A stretch of DNA of 53,918 nt from positions 80,197 through 134,114 of the forward strand of contig NZ_FCOQ01000014.1 of NCBI RefSeq assembly GCF_900021165.1, read 5' to 3'. This DNA is from Paenibacillus phocaeensis (GTDB lineage: Bacteria; Bacillota; Bacilli; Paenibacillales; Paenibacillaceae). The number at the start of each line of letters is the position of its first letter. Within the stretch, counting starts at the first letter, position 1. A program made the translations under genes and the position numbers. Positions 20,995-29,320 of the stretch are shown here, piece by piece. The notes below the pieces were generated by a model. The model was not told the DNA's origin and did no database searches. It saw nothing but the letters and a program-made list of their open reading frames with translations.

Positions 20995-21492
20995 TTATTC
21001 AGGCAACCCCTTATGAACCATGCAGTAGAACGGTTTGGATACCCCTCCCGGGGTCATCTTCTCATACAGATCGGTAATGACGAATCCCGCCTTCTGGTAA
21101 GCCCGGATCGCACGGGTATTCCACGTGAGCACTTCCAGGTCGATCTGGTTATCCGGTTTCCGGCGACGAGCTTCCTCCACGATGGTCCTCACAAACAGCT
21201 TGCCCAGCCCATGGCCGCATAAAACGGGCTTCATGCCGATACCCAGCCGGGTTACACCCTCCATTGGAAAATATTGGGCGAAGCCGGCAAGCTCGTCTTC
21301 CTCATTCAGCAAAGAGACATACTGTTCGGCGCGGATCGTCGGATTTCCAAACTCCACATCGAGCGCTTTCATTTGGTCCCAGGGCAGCCAACTGTAGACA
21401 TCGTAGGGGGAATCATAACGCCAGGTGCAAATTTCCGCGCCATGAGCTTCTTCCATGGGCACGATCCGAAACGGAGAAATCAATGGGTCCAT
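20995..21492 (-). CDS. GNAT family N-acetyltransferase
   Basis: A 165-aa acetyl-CoA-dependent transferase. The acetyl-CoA loop is in the middle (CGHGLGKLFVRTIVEEA, variant of R/QxxGxG/A), followed by LEVLTWNTRAIRAYQKAGF, the hallmark of the fold. The N-terminus (RYDSPYDVYSW) resembles RimJ/RimL-like members that act on small molecules or protein N-termini. The substrate is unknown. ATG 21492 follows GGAGGGG. Confidence 0.9.
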   Translation of the reverse strand: MDPLISPFRIVPMEEAHGAEICTWRYDSPYDVYSWLPWDQMKALDVEFGNPTIRAEQYVSLLNEEDELAGFAQYFPMEGVTRLGIGMKPVLCGHGLGKLFVRTIVEEARRRKPDNQIDLEVLTWNTRAIRAYQKAGFVITDLYEKMTPGGVSKPFYCMVHKGLPE

Positions 21493-21676
21493 ATTACCCC
21501 TCCTTTATTAGAGGAAAGTCCGGTGTAGTTCGATTCTTTACCCTCACAATAGCCGGATTTACGCAGCTTGTAAAGGTGTACGCTTTCAGGAGGGAAATCA
21601 TGGATTTTTCGCGGGATTTTCAACTTTTCGGTAACCTTTCGGCGGGATGTCTCGTTATATAGGTAAGGGTGCGGAT

Positions 21677-21721
21677 AAAAAAAGACCGCAAGCGGTTCCG
21701 AATCGGAACGCGACCTGCGGC
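21677..21721 (-). terminator. Terminator of the first NlpC/P60 gene
   Basis: On the - strand, a long stem (CCGCAGGTCGCGTTCCGA with TCGGAACCGCTTGCGG, a few mismatches) ends in TTTTTTT. Confidence 0.9.
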
Positions 21722-21752
21722 GAGAGATGATGAACTTGAAGAAACCGATAGA

Positions 21753-22244
21753 TTAAGATTCCGCAGCGTAGACGGAATAGCCGTATTTACTTAGAACCCG
21801 CTTCGCGCCAACGTAGCGGTTCTGATAGTAGCTGTTGCTTAACTTGTCGATCCGGATCCCCTTGGATGAGGAGGCGTGGGCGAATTCACCTTCGCCTACG
21901 TATACGCCGACATGGGAGACTTTGCCGTTCCCCGTGGTTTTGAAGAAGACGAGGTCCCCTGCCTGGAGTTCGCTCTTCGGTACCGGTGTTCCCTGCTTAT
22001 ACTGGGCAGATGACACGCGTGCAAGCTTGATGCCCATTTGGCTGAATACGAACCGGGTAAATCCGGAACAATCGAAGCCCGATGCCGTGGTGCCTCCGTA
22101 CTTATAAGGCGTTCCGTACACAGAATCGACGATACTGGTGAGCGGCGTTGTCTCTGCGGCTTCCGCATCGGCTAAAGCGCTCCCTGCCCCTAAGGTGAAT
22201 AGGAGGGCTAAACTCGTTACCGCTGCTGTCAATGTCTTTCTCAA
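21753..22244 (-). CDS. Secreted NlpC/P60 cell-wall hydrolase, copy 1
   Basis: Predicted gamma-D-glutamyl-diamino acid endopeptidase that cuts peptidoglycan stem peptides. A signal peptide ends near residue 25 (GSALADA) and the single C40 domain carries Cys59 in FDCSGF, His111 in VSHVGVY and His123 in FAHASS. At 163 aa it has no binding domains. The start is TTG 22244, 9 nt after GAAGGAG. It lies 18 nt behind a c-di-AMP riboswitch and is a tandem paralogue of the gene at 22664-23155. Confidence 0.94.
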   Translation of the reverse strand: MRKTLTAAVTSLALLFTLGAGSALADAEAAETTPLTSIVDSVYGTPYKYGGTTASGFDCSGFTRFVFSQMGIKLARVSSAQYKQGTPVPKSELQAGDLVFFKTTGNGKVSHVGVYVGEGEFAHASSSKGIRIDKLSNSYYQNRYVGAKRVLSKYGYSVYAAES

Positions 22245-22261
22245 GCTGTCATACTCCTTCC

Positions 22262-22410
22262 AAGGCCTACGAGGTTAGCTTATGGATTCGGTTGAAGGTT
22301 CCCTATGATCTCACTATAAGGTGGGTTAAAAAGTCATCTTATGAACCTTATCGCGAGATCAATTCACCCTATGGTGGGCCCCCCGTTTCCCGGGTGCCTG
22401 GGAATTCGGC
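22262..22410 (-). promoter_or_regulatory. c-di-AMP (ydaO/yuaA-type) riboswitch ahead of NlpC/P60 copy 1
   Basis: On the - strand the RNA carries the conserved blocks in order: GCCGAATTCCC at the 5' end, GGGTGAATTGATC, TAGGGAACCTTCAACCGAATCC, and AGCTAACCTCGTAGGC closing P1. It ends just before the ribosome-binding site of the TTG start. An extra 30-nt arm (22318-22352) is absent from copy 2. In known members c-di-AMP binding lowers expression. I see no separate terminator, so translation control or a folded-over platform is possible. Confidence 0.92.
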
Positions 22411-22415
22411 TATTC

Positions 22416-22445
22416 ATTGTAGTAGTTGCACCCAAGATGCTGCAA
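22416..22445 (-). promoter_or_regulatory. Promoter of NlpC/P60 copy 1 riboswitch transcript
   Basis: On the - strand, TTGCAG (22445-22440), 18-bp spacer, TACAAT (22421-22416), just before the riboswitch 5' end. A direct repeat TGTAAC/TGTAAT at 22453-22470 lies upstream of the -35. Confidence 0.65.
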
Positions 22446-22606
22446 TGGAACAGTTACAACAATCATTACAAAGTTGTTACCTTTTACGTTGTTCATTCTA
22501 CCAAAGGTGTCCAGAGTTGACAAGTTTGCTAGGAAAAAGGCTTCTTTTGGCCTGTTTTGACGAAGGACTGCGTGGGTAATGGTTCCTAAGGGGCCGGGGC
22601 GCAAAG

Positions 22607-22647
22607 GAAAAAACCCGCAGAGACGTTGTTATCAACATCCCCACGGG
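22607..22647 (-). terminator. Terminator of NlpC/P60 copy 2
   Basis: On the - strand, CCCGTGGGGATGTTG pairs with ACAACGTCTCTGCGGG (wobbles allowed), followed by TTTTTTCC. Confidence 0.88.
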
Positions 22648-22663
22648 CTTCGGTTGGCAAGTC

Positions 22664-23155
22664 TTATTGAACATCATCGTGTTCAGCTACATCACCGGTC
22701 ACATCTTCATACTTGTCGGTGCTCATGATGCGCTTGGCACCAACGTAACGCTCGACATAATACTTCTCGCTTAATTTGCTGATGACTACGCCTTTGGAAG
22801 AGGAGGCATGAGCAAATTTGCCGTCGCCGACATAGACGCCGACATGCGAAATCCCTTTGCCGGAAGTATTGAAGAAGACCAGATCGCCGGCGATCAATTC
22901 GCTCTTCTCAACCTCGGTTCCCATTTTGTACTGAGAGCCGGATTGGTGAGGAAGCTTGATGCCGATTTTCGAGAAGACATACATGGTAAATCCAGAACAG
23001 TCGAACCCGGCTGTGGTGGTTCCGCCAGCAAGATAGTCGCTTCCAAGCGCGCCGTCGATTGCACTGTCCAGTTTGGAATCGGCGAAAACGCTGCCAGTTC
23101 CAATGGTGAAAAGCAAGGCAAAACTTACTGCTGCTACTGTCAAACGCTTCTTCAA
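22664..23155 (-). CDS. Secreted NlpC/P60 cell-wall hydrolase, copy 2
   Basis: Tandem paralogue of the preceding hydrolase and equally long (163 aa). The signal peptide ends near residue 25 (GSVFADS). The C40 catalytic residues are Cys53 in FDCSGF, His104 in ISHVGVY and His116 in FAHASS. The C-terminus is acidic (DVTGDVAEHDDVQ), unlike copy 1. The start is TTG 23155, 9 nt after GGAAGGAG. It has its own c-di-AMP riboswitch and terminator, so the two genes are separate transcription units in spite of the tandem layout. Confidence 0.94.
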   Translation of the reverse strand: MKKRLTVAAVSFALLFTIGTGSVFADSKLDSAIDGALGSDYLAGGTTTAGFDCSGFTMYVFSKIGIKLPHQSGSQYKMGTEVEKSELIAGDLVFFNTSGKGISHVGVYVGDGKFAHASSSKGVVISKLSEKYYVERYVGAKRIMSTDKYEDVTGDVAEHDDVQ

Positions 23156-23172
23156 GAAGTTATGCTCCTTCC

Positions 23173-23285
23173 AATGCCTACGAGGTTAGCTTAAGGATTC
23201 GGTTGAAGGTTCCCTATGATCCCTCTAAAGCGAGATCAATTCACCCAAAGTGGTTCCCCCGTTCCCCTGGCGAAGGGAATTCGGC
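23173..23285 (-). promoter_or_regulatory. c-di-AMP (ydaO/yuaA-type) riboswitch ahead of NlpC/P60 copy 2
   Basis: On the - strand: GCCGAATTCCC, GGGGGAACCA, GGGTGAATTGATC, TAGGGAACCTTCAACCGAATCC and AGCTAACCTCGTAGGC. The layout matches the upstream sequence of copy 1, with a shorter variable arm. The remainder of the 23156-23517 gap holds upstream promoter DNA, where TGTAAT-N6-TGTCAT occurs on the - strand (23360-23343). Confidence 0.93.
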
Positions 23286-23451
23286 TTTGATTTCACACCT
23301 GAATTTACTTATTCGACATCCGGCGTCATTCTCCTGCCAATGATGACAAAAATAATTACAAAACTGTTACTGAAATTGCGTTGCTGTTATTGTAACAAAA
23401 GCAGGTATCTTTTGGCAATGGTTAATTCGCAAGATTAAGAGGGGAAAATAG

Positions 23452-23488
23452 GACTCAAGGCCTCCGCCAAACGGCGAAGGCCTTGAGT
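23452..23488 (-). terminator. Hairpin terminator of the membrane-protein gene
   Basis: ACTCAAGGCCTCCGCC and GGCGAAGGCCTTGAGT form a 16-bp stem with a 4-nt loop and one mismatch. On the - strand it is followed by CCTATTTT. Confidence 0.8.
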
Positions 23489-23517
23489 TTGCTGGGTTTT
23501 GGAGGGGTTAAAAAAAT

Positions 23518-24348
23518 TTAACTTCTTTGTGCCTTTGACTGCCAAAGATGAAATTGAGAGGCGACCTTCCAAACCCGAACCGTGCAGCGAAAAAGAGGAT
23601 AGGCCTGCTGCAGGATGAGGGCTAACATGCCCGTACCGATCCAAGAGACGGTCCCGAACAGAAGGAAGAGAAGTAGTCCGAATGCCCCGAGAATGACCGA
23701 AATGGAGATCGCCTGTAAGAGGCTCCGGAAGCAGAGAAGCAGCGAATTCCATACACCGGCTTTGAACAGATAGCCAAACTGGGCAAAGAGCAGACACTGC
23801 CGGACCAACCAGCCATAGATGAACCAGCCTATAATCAACCCGAGCCCGGTTAGCCAGGTCGACACCGGGGTCTCTACTCCTGCCAATCCCGGCCAGAGGG
23901 ACAGCAGCCTGGGTACAATCCAGAAGGCAGGCAGAAGGGTAAGCACGAGCTCCAGCGCGTAGAACAGGATGACGGGTTTGCCGAACTCCCTCATTCCCCG
24001 GAACAGGGGGAATCCCGGACTTCGGCTGTCGACCGGTGTGAAGCCGTAGAAGATCCCGGCTTGAATCAACGGGGTCAGGATCATGCGCAGGACGATCATT
24101 CCCGCCAGCAGCCAGCAATACAGCCGGATATCGGGGTTCCTCCATAAATTGATTTGTCCCTCCAGCAAGAACAGGATTTGCGACAGTGCGGTGGGCGGCG
24201 GGTCGGGATATCGTTGCAGCAGCGCCGTCACGGCCGTATCGACGAGTCGGTATAGGAACAATCCCCACAGCAGCTGGTACAGGAACAAGATGATGACCGA
24301 GGGAAATTGGCTTTTCAGGGTGGTCCACCCCAAACGAACGAAACTCAT
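23518..24348 (-). CDS. Polytopic membrane protein of unknown function
   Basis: A 276-aa protein with about six hydrophobic segments (near residues 17-35, 78-100, 128-148, 165-190, 210-245). No signature of a known transporter was recognised; the general look resembles DUF975/DUF4013-type membrane proteins, which is only a guess. ATG 24348 follows GGAGGG. It lies downstream of the M1 peptidase gene on the same strand, with a 111-bp gap, and may share its transcript. Confidence 0.8.
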   Translation of the reverse strand: MSFVRLGWTTLKSQFPSVIILFLYQLLWGLFLYRLVDTAVTALLQRYPDPPPTALSQILFLLEGQINLWRNPDIRLYCWLLAGMIVLRMILTPLIQAGIFYGFTPVDSRSPGFPLFRGMREFGKPVILFYALELVLTLLPAFWIVPRLLSLWPGLAGVETPVSTWLTGLGLIIGWFIYGWLVRQCLLFAQFGYLFKAGVWNSLLLCFRSLLQAISISVILGAFGLLLFLLFGTVSWIGTGMLALILQQAYPLFRCTVRVWKVASQFHLWQSKAQRS

Positions 24349-24459
24349 ATTTTTCCCTCCTTTAGAGGTGGATTAACATCGATCGGTAGTCACGAATCTC
24401 TGGATACGGGTTCACCGTTGTAGTGAATCGGTGTGAAGGGTTGACTCGCTTGGGTGAGG

Positions 24460-26460
24460 CTACCACAGGAACACCCCGAGGACCGCTTCGAGCAGCTTGG
24501 TGACGCTCATATTGGAGCGGGACCGCGTGGTTTCCGGGATTTCCGCCTTAAGGTAGTTGTTGATGTGCCTGTTCTCCACCGTTAAGGTGTATTCCGGGTC
24601 GATCTGTACCCAAGCCAGCGGCGCTTTATATTGCAGCTTGATCTCGACGCGTTCGTCCTCTCCGCTCCATTGCTTGCGCACCGTATGTCCATCCGTAAAA
24701 GTAAACAGCAGCGGAACCTTCGGGTGGGTTGCCCCTTTGCGGGAGAAGACCACGCTCGACTCATACACGCGCTCGCTCTCCGGACCGACCGGGGTCACTT
24801 GAATTCGGTCTACTGCAAAATCAGCCATTTTCCCGTCATAGACGTATTGTTGAAAATAACTCTTCCAACTGCGACGGGTCACTTGCTCAACGACCCGCTG
24901 GAAGTCAGCCGTCGTCGGGTGCTTAAACCGGTATTTATGACTGTAAGTACTCAGAATTCGCTTCATCGTCTTGCTCCCGACCTGCTGCTCGATATCGAGC
25001 AGGATCAGCTTGCCGCGATAGTACACGTTCTTGGCGTACCCGTCCCCGGAGCCGTATTTCCAGGCATTCTGGGTCAGCGGAGCCGGAGAAGTAATCAAAG
25101 CGGATTGGATCGGCAGGTTCGGGGCCATCCCGAATTCCTGCTCCATCAGCTTATCCTCCGCGTAGGAGGCAAAGGCCTCGTCCAGCCAGGCTTCCTCGAA
25201 CTCGTTGTTGGCGATCATTCCGTAGAAGAATTGGTGGGCAATCTCGTGAATGACCGTCCGCTCCAGCTCGTCGTAGCCGGGTGAATCGCTGACAGCTCCG
25301 AAGGCGGTGACCAGGGTTGGATACTCCATACCGCCTGCACCGTTGCCGCTTGCCGGCGGGACAACCACAGACAACGTGGAATAAGGATATTGTCCGTACC
25401 ATTTACTGTAGTTGGCCAGCGCCACCTTGGCGGCATAGAAATAGCGTTCCTTCAGGTCCTTGTGAGCGGGATCGAGATAGAGCTTGATCCGAACGCCCGG
25501 AACCTCCGCCGAGGAGAACGGCTCCTCCGCATAAATGAAATTCGGTGAGGCAGACCAAGCGAAATCATGGACGTCGTCAGCGTAGAACTGCACCGTTTTC
25601 CGTCCGTCCTTCAAAACCGCTCTTTTCGTCTGGAAACCGGTGGCCGCTACCGTATACGTCTCAGGAACATTGATTCTGACGCTGAATATCCCGAAGTCGG
25701 AGTAAAATTCCGAGTTCCCGTGATACTGGTGGAGGTTCCAGCCTTCCGACGTCCGCCCCCGAGTGCCGGCCGGTTCATATACGCTGATCTTAGGGAACCA
25801 CTGTCCGGCCATGACGAAATCGTCGGTCATGCCCATCCGGGCGAAGATCTTGGGCAGCTTTACGGTGAACTTTATCCGCAACGTCAGGCTCTCGCCGCCC
25901 TGAACCGACACGGGCAAGCGCACCTTGGCCAAGGTTTTGTCCTTCGCATTGCCGTCATCCGGCTGGACGTATTGAATCCGATGCAGCAGGGAAATGCCGT
26001 CGGTCGTCCGCAGTTCGGTGATCTCCATGGATCCCCAACCGTCCTTAGGCATGATGTCGTTCCGCAGCTTTCCGCCCGATTCCTTCATAAAGGTCGTATC
26101 TTCGGAAGAAAATGCATTAGGGTACAAATGCAGATAGACTTCGTTGATCGTTTTTTTGCCGGGATGCGTCCAGGTCAACGTCTCCGAGCCGGTCAACGTG
26201 CCGTCCTGCTCGTTCAGCCGGACATCGATGTGGTATTCGGCGACCCGATTGCTGAGCACTTCAGCGGTCGGCTGCTGAATGCTTTCGGCTTGCGGCGGGG
26301 CAGGGGTTTGTCCGGTTTTTTGGACCGCTTTGGGCCCCGCCTTGGTCGAGACGAATGAAGCCGGCGTATCCCCGCCTCCCCGCAGGGCCAGCCAGGCAGC
26401 TCCGAGGGTGAGGCACAAGGCAAGGATGGAAATGCTGTAGACTATAGTACGTCGGGTCAT
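24460..26460 (-). CDS. M1-family (gluzincin) metallopeptidase, membrane anchored
   Basis: A 666-aa zinc aminopeptidase-like protein. An N-terminal transmembrane segment (residues 7-26) is followed by a low-complexity linker and an M1-type beta domain. The catalytic domain has HEIAHQ (His405, Glu406, His409), with third ligand Glu428 in WLDEAF, and the substrate loop GGMEY (376-380). It probably acts outside the cell on peptides, like other Bacillales M1 proteins of unknown substrate. ATG 26460 lies behind GGGAGGT, 11 nt. The frame extends upstream to 26511 but without a better site. It is divergent from ywhD. Confidence 0.92.
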   Translation of the reverse strand: MTRRTIVYSISILALCLTLGAAWLALRGGGDTPASFVSTKAGPKAVQKTGQTPAPPQAESIQQPTAEVLSNRVAEYHIDVRLNEQDGTLTGSETLTWTHPGKKTINEVYLHLYPNAFSSEDTTFMKESGGKLRNDIMPKDGWGSMEITELRTTDGISLLHRIQYVQPDDGNAKDKTLAKVRLPVSVQGGESLTLRIKFTVKLPKIFARMGMTDDFVMAGQWFPKISVYEPAGTRGRTSEGWNLHQYHGNSEFYSDFGIFSVRINVPETYTVAATGFQTKRAVLKDGRKTVQFYADDVHDFAWSASPNFIYAEEPFSSAEVPGVRIKLYLDPAHKDLKERYFYAAKVALANYSKWYGQYPYSTLSVVVPPASGNGAGGMEYPTLVTAFGAVSDSPGYDELERTVIHEIAHQFFYGMIANNEFEEAWLDEAFASYAEDKLMEQEFGMAPNLPIQSALITSPAPLTQNAWKYGSGDGYAKNVYYRGKLILLDIEQQVGSKTMKRILSTYSHKYRFKHPTTADFQRVVEQVTRRSWKSYFQQYVYDGKMADFAVDRIQVTPVGPESERVYESSVVFSRKGATHPKVPLLFTFTDGHTVRKQWSGEDERVEIKLQYKAPLAWVQIDPEYTLTVENRHINNYLKAEIPETTRSRSNMSVTKLLEAVLGVFLW

Positions 26461-26477
26461 ACAATGGATACCTCCCG

Positions 26478-26506
26478 TTGACAAGCATCTACAGCATGTA
26501 TATGTT
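26478..26506 (+). promoter_or_regulatory. Sigma-A promoter of ywhD
   Basis: TTGACA (26478-26483), 17-bp spacer, TATGTT (26501-26506). It overlaps the leader region of the divergent M1 gene and gives ywhD a leader of about 150 nt. Confidence 0.7.
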
Positions 26507-26662
26507 TGCAATTGGAAGATTATTAGCTAAAATTGAGAGGTAGTTCAAAAAGAAGGCTTTTGCTCACGAAGCAGCCCTGGAGGCGTACTCGACAAGAGCA
26601 TCTTGAACTCAACCGACCCTGGATTCTTGAAAGGGCAAGATCGCGGGAAAATGGAGGGAACG

Positions 26663-27175
26663 ATGGATCAGACACCAAAAACGGGTAAAAAAATTTTTGC
26701 CCTCAATATTATCAGCAACGACGAGAAGAGCAAACATAAAGGTTTTGGCGCAGGTTCGATCGATTTGAACAGCATGTCCCCGGTCATCATCGACGGCGAC
26801 GAGGTCTACATCGACGTTGGGGCGATGCATGCCAAAAGCAAGGTAGAGAAGGGCATTAAGTTCTCGACCAACCGCGAGGACGTTCCTAACGGCCGGCAGG
26901 TCTGGATCGTATGGGTAGCGGTCGATCGGGGACCCGAGGGGCAATTCTACGGCGGGATGACCGCCTGCGAGATGTGGATTGACACAGAGGCGCGCCGCGG
27001 CTGGAAAATCCTCGCCGACCATGTGAACAAAATGGACTATGCGCTGAAGCGCAGAGTGATATTGGACGGACTTAGCGAAGACCAGAAGGCAGGGCTGAAA
27101 CGGCTGCTGATCGAGACCAACGCGGAGTGGTGGGATCGCACACCGGAAGAGCTGAAGGCGGCGCTGGAGGCGTAA
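26663..27175 (+). CDS. ywhD: YwhD family protein
   Basis: A 170-aa cytoplasmic protein conserved in Bacillales with no known function. Diagnostic stretches are GFGAGSIDLNSMSPVIID, DVGAMHAKSKVEKGIKF, VPNGRQVWIVWVAVDRG and GGMTACEMWID. ATG 26663 is preferred: GGAGGG sits immediately upstream, though with short (4 nt) spacing. ATG 26651 is an alternative. In B. subtilis ywhD also lies near pbpG and speE, as here, so the neighbourhood is conserved. Confidence 0.92.
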   Translation: MDQTPKTGKKIFALNIISNDEKSKHKGFGAGSIDLNSMSPVIIDGDEVYIDVGAMHAKSKVEKGIKFSTNREDVPNGRQVWIVWVAVDRGPEGQFYGGMTACEMWIDTEARRGWKILADHVNKMDYALKRRVILDGLSEDQKAGLKRLLIETNAEWWDRTPEELKAALEA

Positions 27176-27197
27176 TCGAATAGACGAAGCGATAGAA

Positions 27198-27240
27198 GAA
27201 GGGCCCCTCACCGGCTGGATGCTGGAGAGGGGCCTTTGGT
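27198..27240. terminator. Bidirectional terminator between ywhD and the stalk-domain gene
   Basis: AAGGGCCCCTC pairs with GAGGGGCCTTT around a loop containing a smaller hairpin. It separates convergent genes. Confidence 0.75.
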
Positions 27241-27258
27241 TTCTAAGGTTCAATGAAG

Positions 27259-28422
27259 TTACTTGGACATGTCAAAGGATTTGGTTTCGGTCTCGCTGCT
27301 ATACGGGGGATGCCAGCTGAAATTCAATACGGAGCCGGAACGGCCAGTATAGACTAGCCCGTCGTTAAGCCCCAGGTCGTCGCTTTCCAGTTGTTCGATG
27401 ATCTCCTGATCCAACAGGCTCAAGTACAATGCGGTTCGTTCGCCGGACTGCCGGTCAATCAGCAGCAGCCTTCCGGTGGAATAAGGGCGAATCAGCAGGA
27501 AATCCTTCTCCATCGCTTCCAGGCTGTAGACATCTTCGGCCCCGCCCAACTGATCGAGATCCAGCGTCTCGGCCAGCTGTCCTTCCAGCGTAACCAGCTT
27601 GGCTTGATGCCCGTCATTCAGGACGATGAGGCCTTCTGAGGAGGCTACGTTCTCCATCAGGTGAACGAGCGAAGGACCGCCGAAGGACATCACCGCCTGT
27701 TGCGCCACTTTGCCGTCATGAATGAGAACCCGGCACCAGTCATTGAAAATATGCGGTTCGCCGTGGGCGTTATTTACATCGAGCACGAATGTGGAACCGT
27801 CCACTTGACGAGCCTTTCCGTCCAGCCAATCGGGACTTTGAAGGGTCACTTTCCCGGCCTTGGCTGGCAGTTGGCCATTTGGCCCGGCGTACAAGGTTCC
27901 TTGCGTCCGGTTCATCCAGAACAGCATGTTGCCGGTGCGCATCGTGAGATATTTGGATGCGTAGGCGGTCGCAATCACCTGCGGTTCCTTGGCGTTCTGA
28001 ACGGAGATGGGAATACCGAACATTTTAGACAATAATGTGGCCGGCACATAAGTGTCGCCCTTGACTACGCGCACGGGCGCTCCCAGAGAGACGGTGACGT
28101 TATTTTTCCCGGTGGCTTTGGATTTGCCGACCTTCAGTTTAGCGAATTGCTGAAGGCCGGTGACGAGGACCTCTTTACGGTTCGCATCGTAGCCCACTTG
28201 GAGATCGAGCAGGGGAGCAACCTCCTTCAGCGGCACATAAAGCTGGCCGGATTGCTTAAAGGTCGGGTGTTCGAGCCCGTAGGTAAACAGTTCCTGCTTC
28301 GATGATGCAGCGGCAGCGGTCGGCGATGGGGATAAGCCCGGTGCGAACCCGGCCCAGACGATCAGAATGAGACCGAATGCTGCCGTTACCCGTTTAAGGA
28401 AAGGGTTGGAATGCACTTTCAT
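27259..28422 (-). CDS. Secreted stalk-domain protein (copper amine oxidase N-terminal-like)
   Basis: A 387-aa protein with a signal peptide (about residues 10-38, ending SPTAAAAS). Two stalk-domain-like halves follow (QLYVPLKEVAPLLDLQVGYDANRKEV and DTYVPATLLSKMFGI), as in CuAO_N1 domains, which are common in Paenibacillus surface proteins. The rest (about 170-387) has repeated beta strands, WMNRTQGTLY and LIVLNDGHQAKLVTLEG, suggesting a propeller-like fold, but no enzyme motif. ATG 28422 is 8 nt behind AGGAGG; TTG 28428 is too near. Function unknown. Confidence 0.85.
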   Translation of the reverse strand: MKVHSNPFLKRVTAAFGLILIVWAGFAPGLSPSPTAAAASSKQELFTYGLEHPTFKQSGQLYVPLKEVAPLLDLQVGYDANRKEVLVTGLQQFAKLKVGKSKATGKNNVTVSLGAPVRVVKGDTYVPATLLSKMFGIPISVQNAKEPQVIATAYASKYLTMRTGNMLFWMNRTQGTLYAGPNGQLPAKAGKVTLQSPDWLDGKARQVDGSTFVLDVNNAHGEPHIFNDWCRVLIHDGKVAQQAVMSFGGPSLVHLMENVASSEGLIVLNDGHQAKLVTLEGQLAETLDLDQLGGAEDVYSLEAMEKDFLLIRPYSTGRLLLIDRQSGERTALYLSLLDQEIIEQLESDDLGLNDGLVYTGRSGSVLNFSWHPPYSSETETKSFDMSK

Positions 28423-28533
28423 GTTCAATGCCTCCTAAGTAGAAATCATATCTTCTTAGGAAGAGACGAAGTCATGTTGCAAAAAGTTGTGGCATTCCCT
28501 GGAAAATCCAATAATCGGCGATCATATTCACGA

Positions 28534-29220
28534 TTATGGACGGCCTTCCGGCCAAACCTCAGCCTGCTTGTCGATAACCGAAACATAAGGGTTGCCGCGA
28601 AAATAAAAGCGCCACGGCTTCGCCGCATATTCTTCCGCATAGGCGATGCCGATCCGCGGCGCCTGAACGATCGTCTCCGCGGTCCCGAGCTCCGCGGCCT
28701 CCCGGCCGCCTTCCAGCCAAAGCGGCCCTCCGGGCTGATCCAGCGGCAGGCGGTTCAGCGCCTTGCTGATGTCCAGCGCGCGGCACAGCTTGCCGGGGCC
28801 GCCGGACAGATCCGCCGGCTTGCGGGCGGCGGTCCCGCGGTAGCGGCGCATTCGCGCTTCATCCGCCGGCGTCAAGGGCTCTACGGCCCGAACGAGAACC
28901 GCTTGCGGGTCGCCTTCCGAGCCGGTCACAATATTCAGGCAATGGTACATGCCATAAATTAGATAGATGTAGGCCGTCCCGCCCGGGCCGAACATGATCT
29001 CCGTCCGTGCCGTCCGGCGGCCGCCATAGGCATGGCTGCCCTTGTCCTCGATGCCGCCGTAACTTTCGGTCTCGACGATGCGGCAGCGGATGTCGCCCTC
29101 TTCCGTACGGCGAACAAGCGTCTGCCCCAGCAGCAGAGGGGCGGCCTCCAGCGCCGGCAAGCGATAAAAAGCCGGGGGCAGCGGCGCCCCCGGTATAATC
29201 GGTTTCAAGATAGGGTCCAT
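28534..29220 (-). CDS. DNA-3-methyladenine glycosylase (AAG/MPG family)
   Basis: Excises alkylated and deaminated purines in base-excision repair. The 228-aa protein has the family blocks: LLGQTLVRR, the active-site helix IVETESYGG with the catalytic Glu, and DKGSHAYGGRRTARTEIMFGPGG. The intercalating Tyr stretch YIYLIYGMYHCLNIV follows. Late: GGPGKLCRALDISKALNRLPL. It is equivalent to B. subtilis YxlJ. ATG 29220 lies a few bases behind GGAGACT. It is flanked by - strand genes, pbpG upstream. Confidence 0.93.
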   Translation of the reverse strand: MDPILKPIIPGAPLPPAFYRLPALEAAPLLLGQTLVRRTEEGDIRCRIVETESYGGIEDKGSHAYGGRRTARTEIMFGPGGTAYIYLIYGMYHCLNIVTGSEGDPQAVLVRAVEPLTPADEARMRRYRGTAARKPADLSGGPGKLCRALDISKALNRLPLDQPGGPLWLEGGREAAELGTAETIVQAPRIGIAYAEEYAAKPWRFYFRGNPYVSVIDKQAEVWPEGRP

Positions 29221-29320
29221 AGATCAGGAAGTCTCCTTCATCAATTTTCAATTCCGGTTTGCTTCCTTATATCGTAAGAACTTTTGCGCATGTTGTCCAA
29301 CCCGCACGTGGTTACGGAGT

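Noticed and set aside
23435..24328. Alternative minus-strand frame overlapping the membrane-protein gene
   Set aside because: Shifted frame of the same DNA without a hydrophobic pattern or ribosome-binding site; the 276-aa frame has both.
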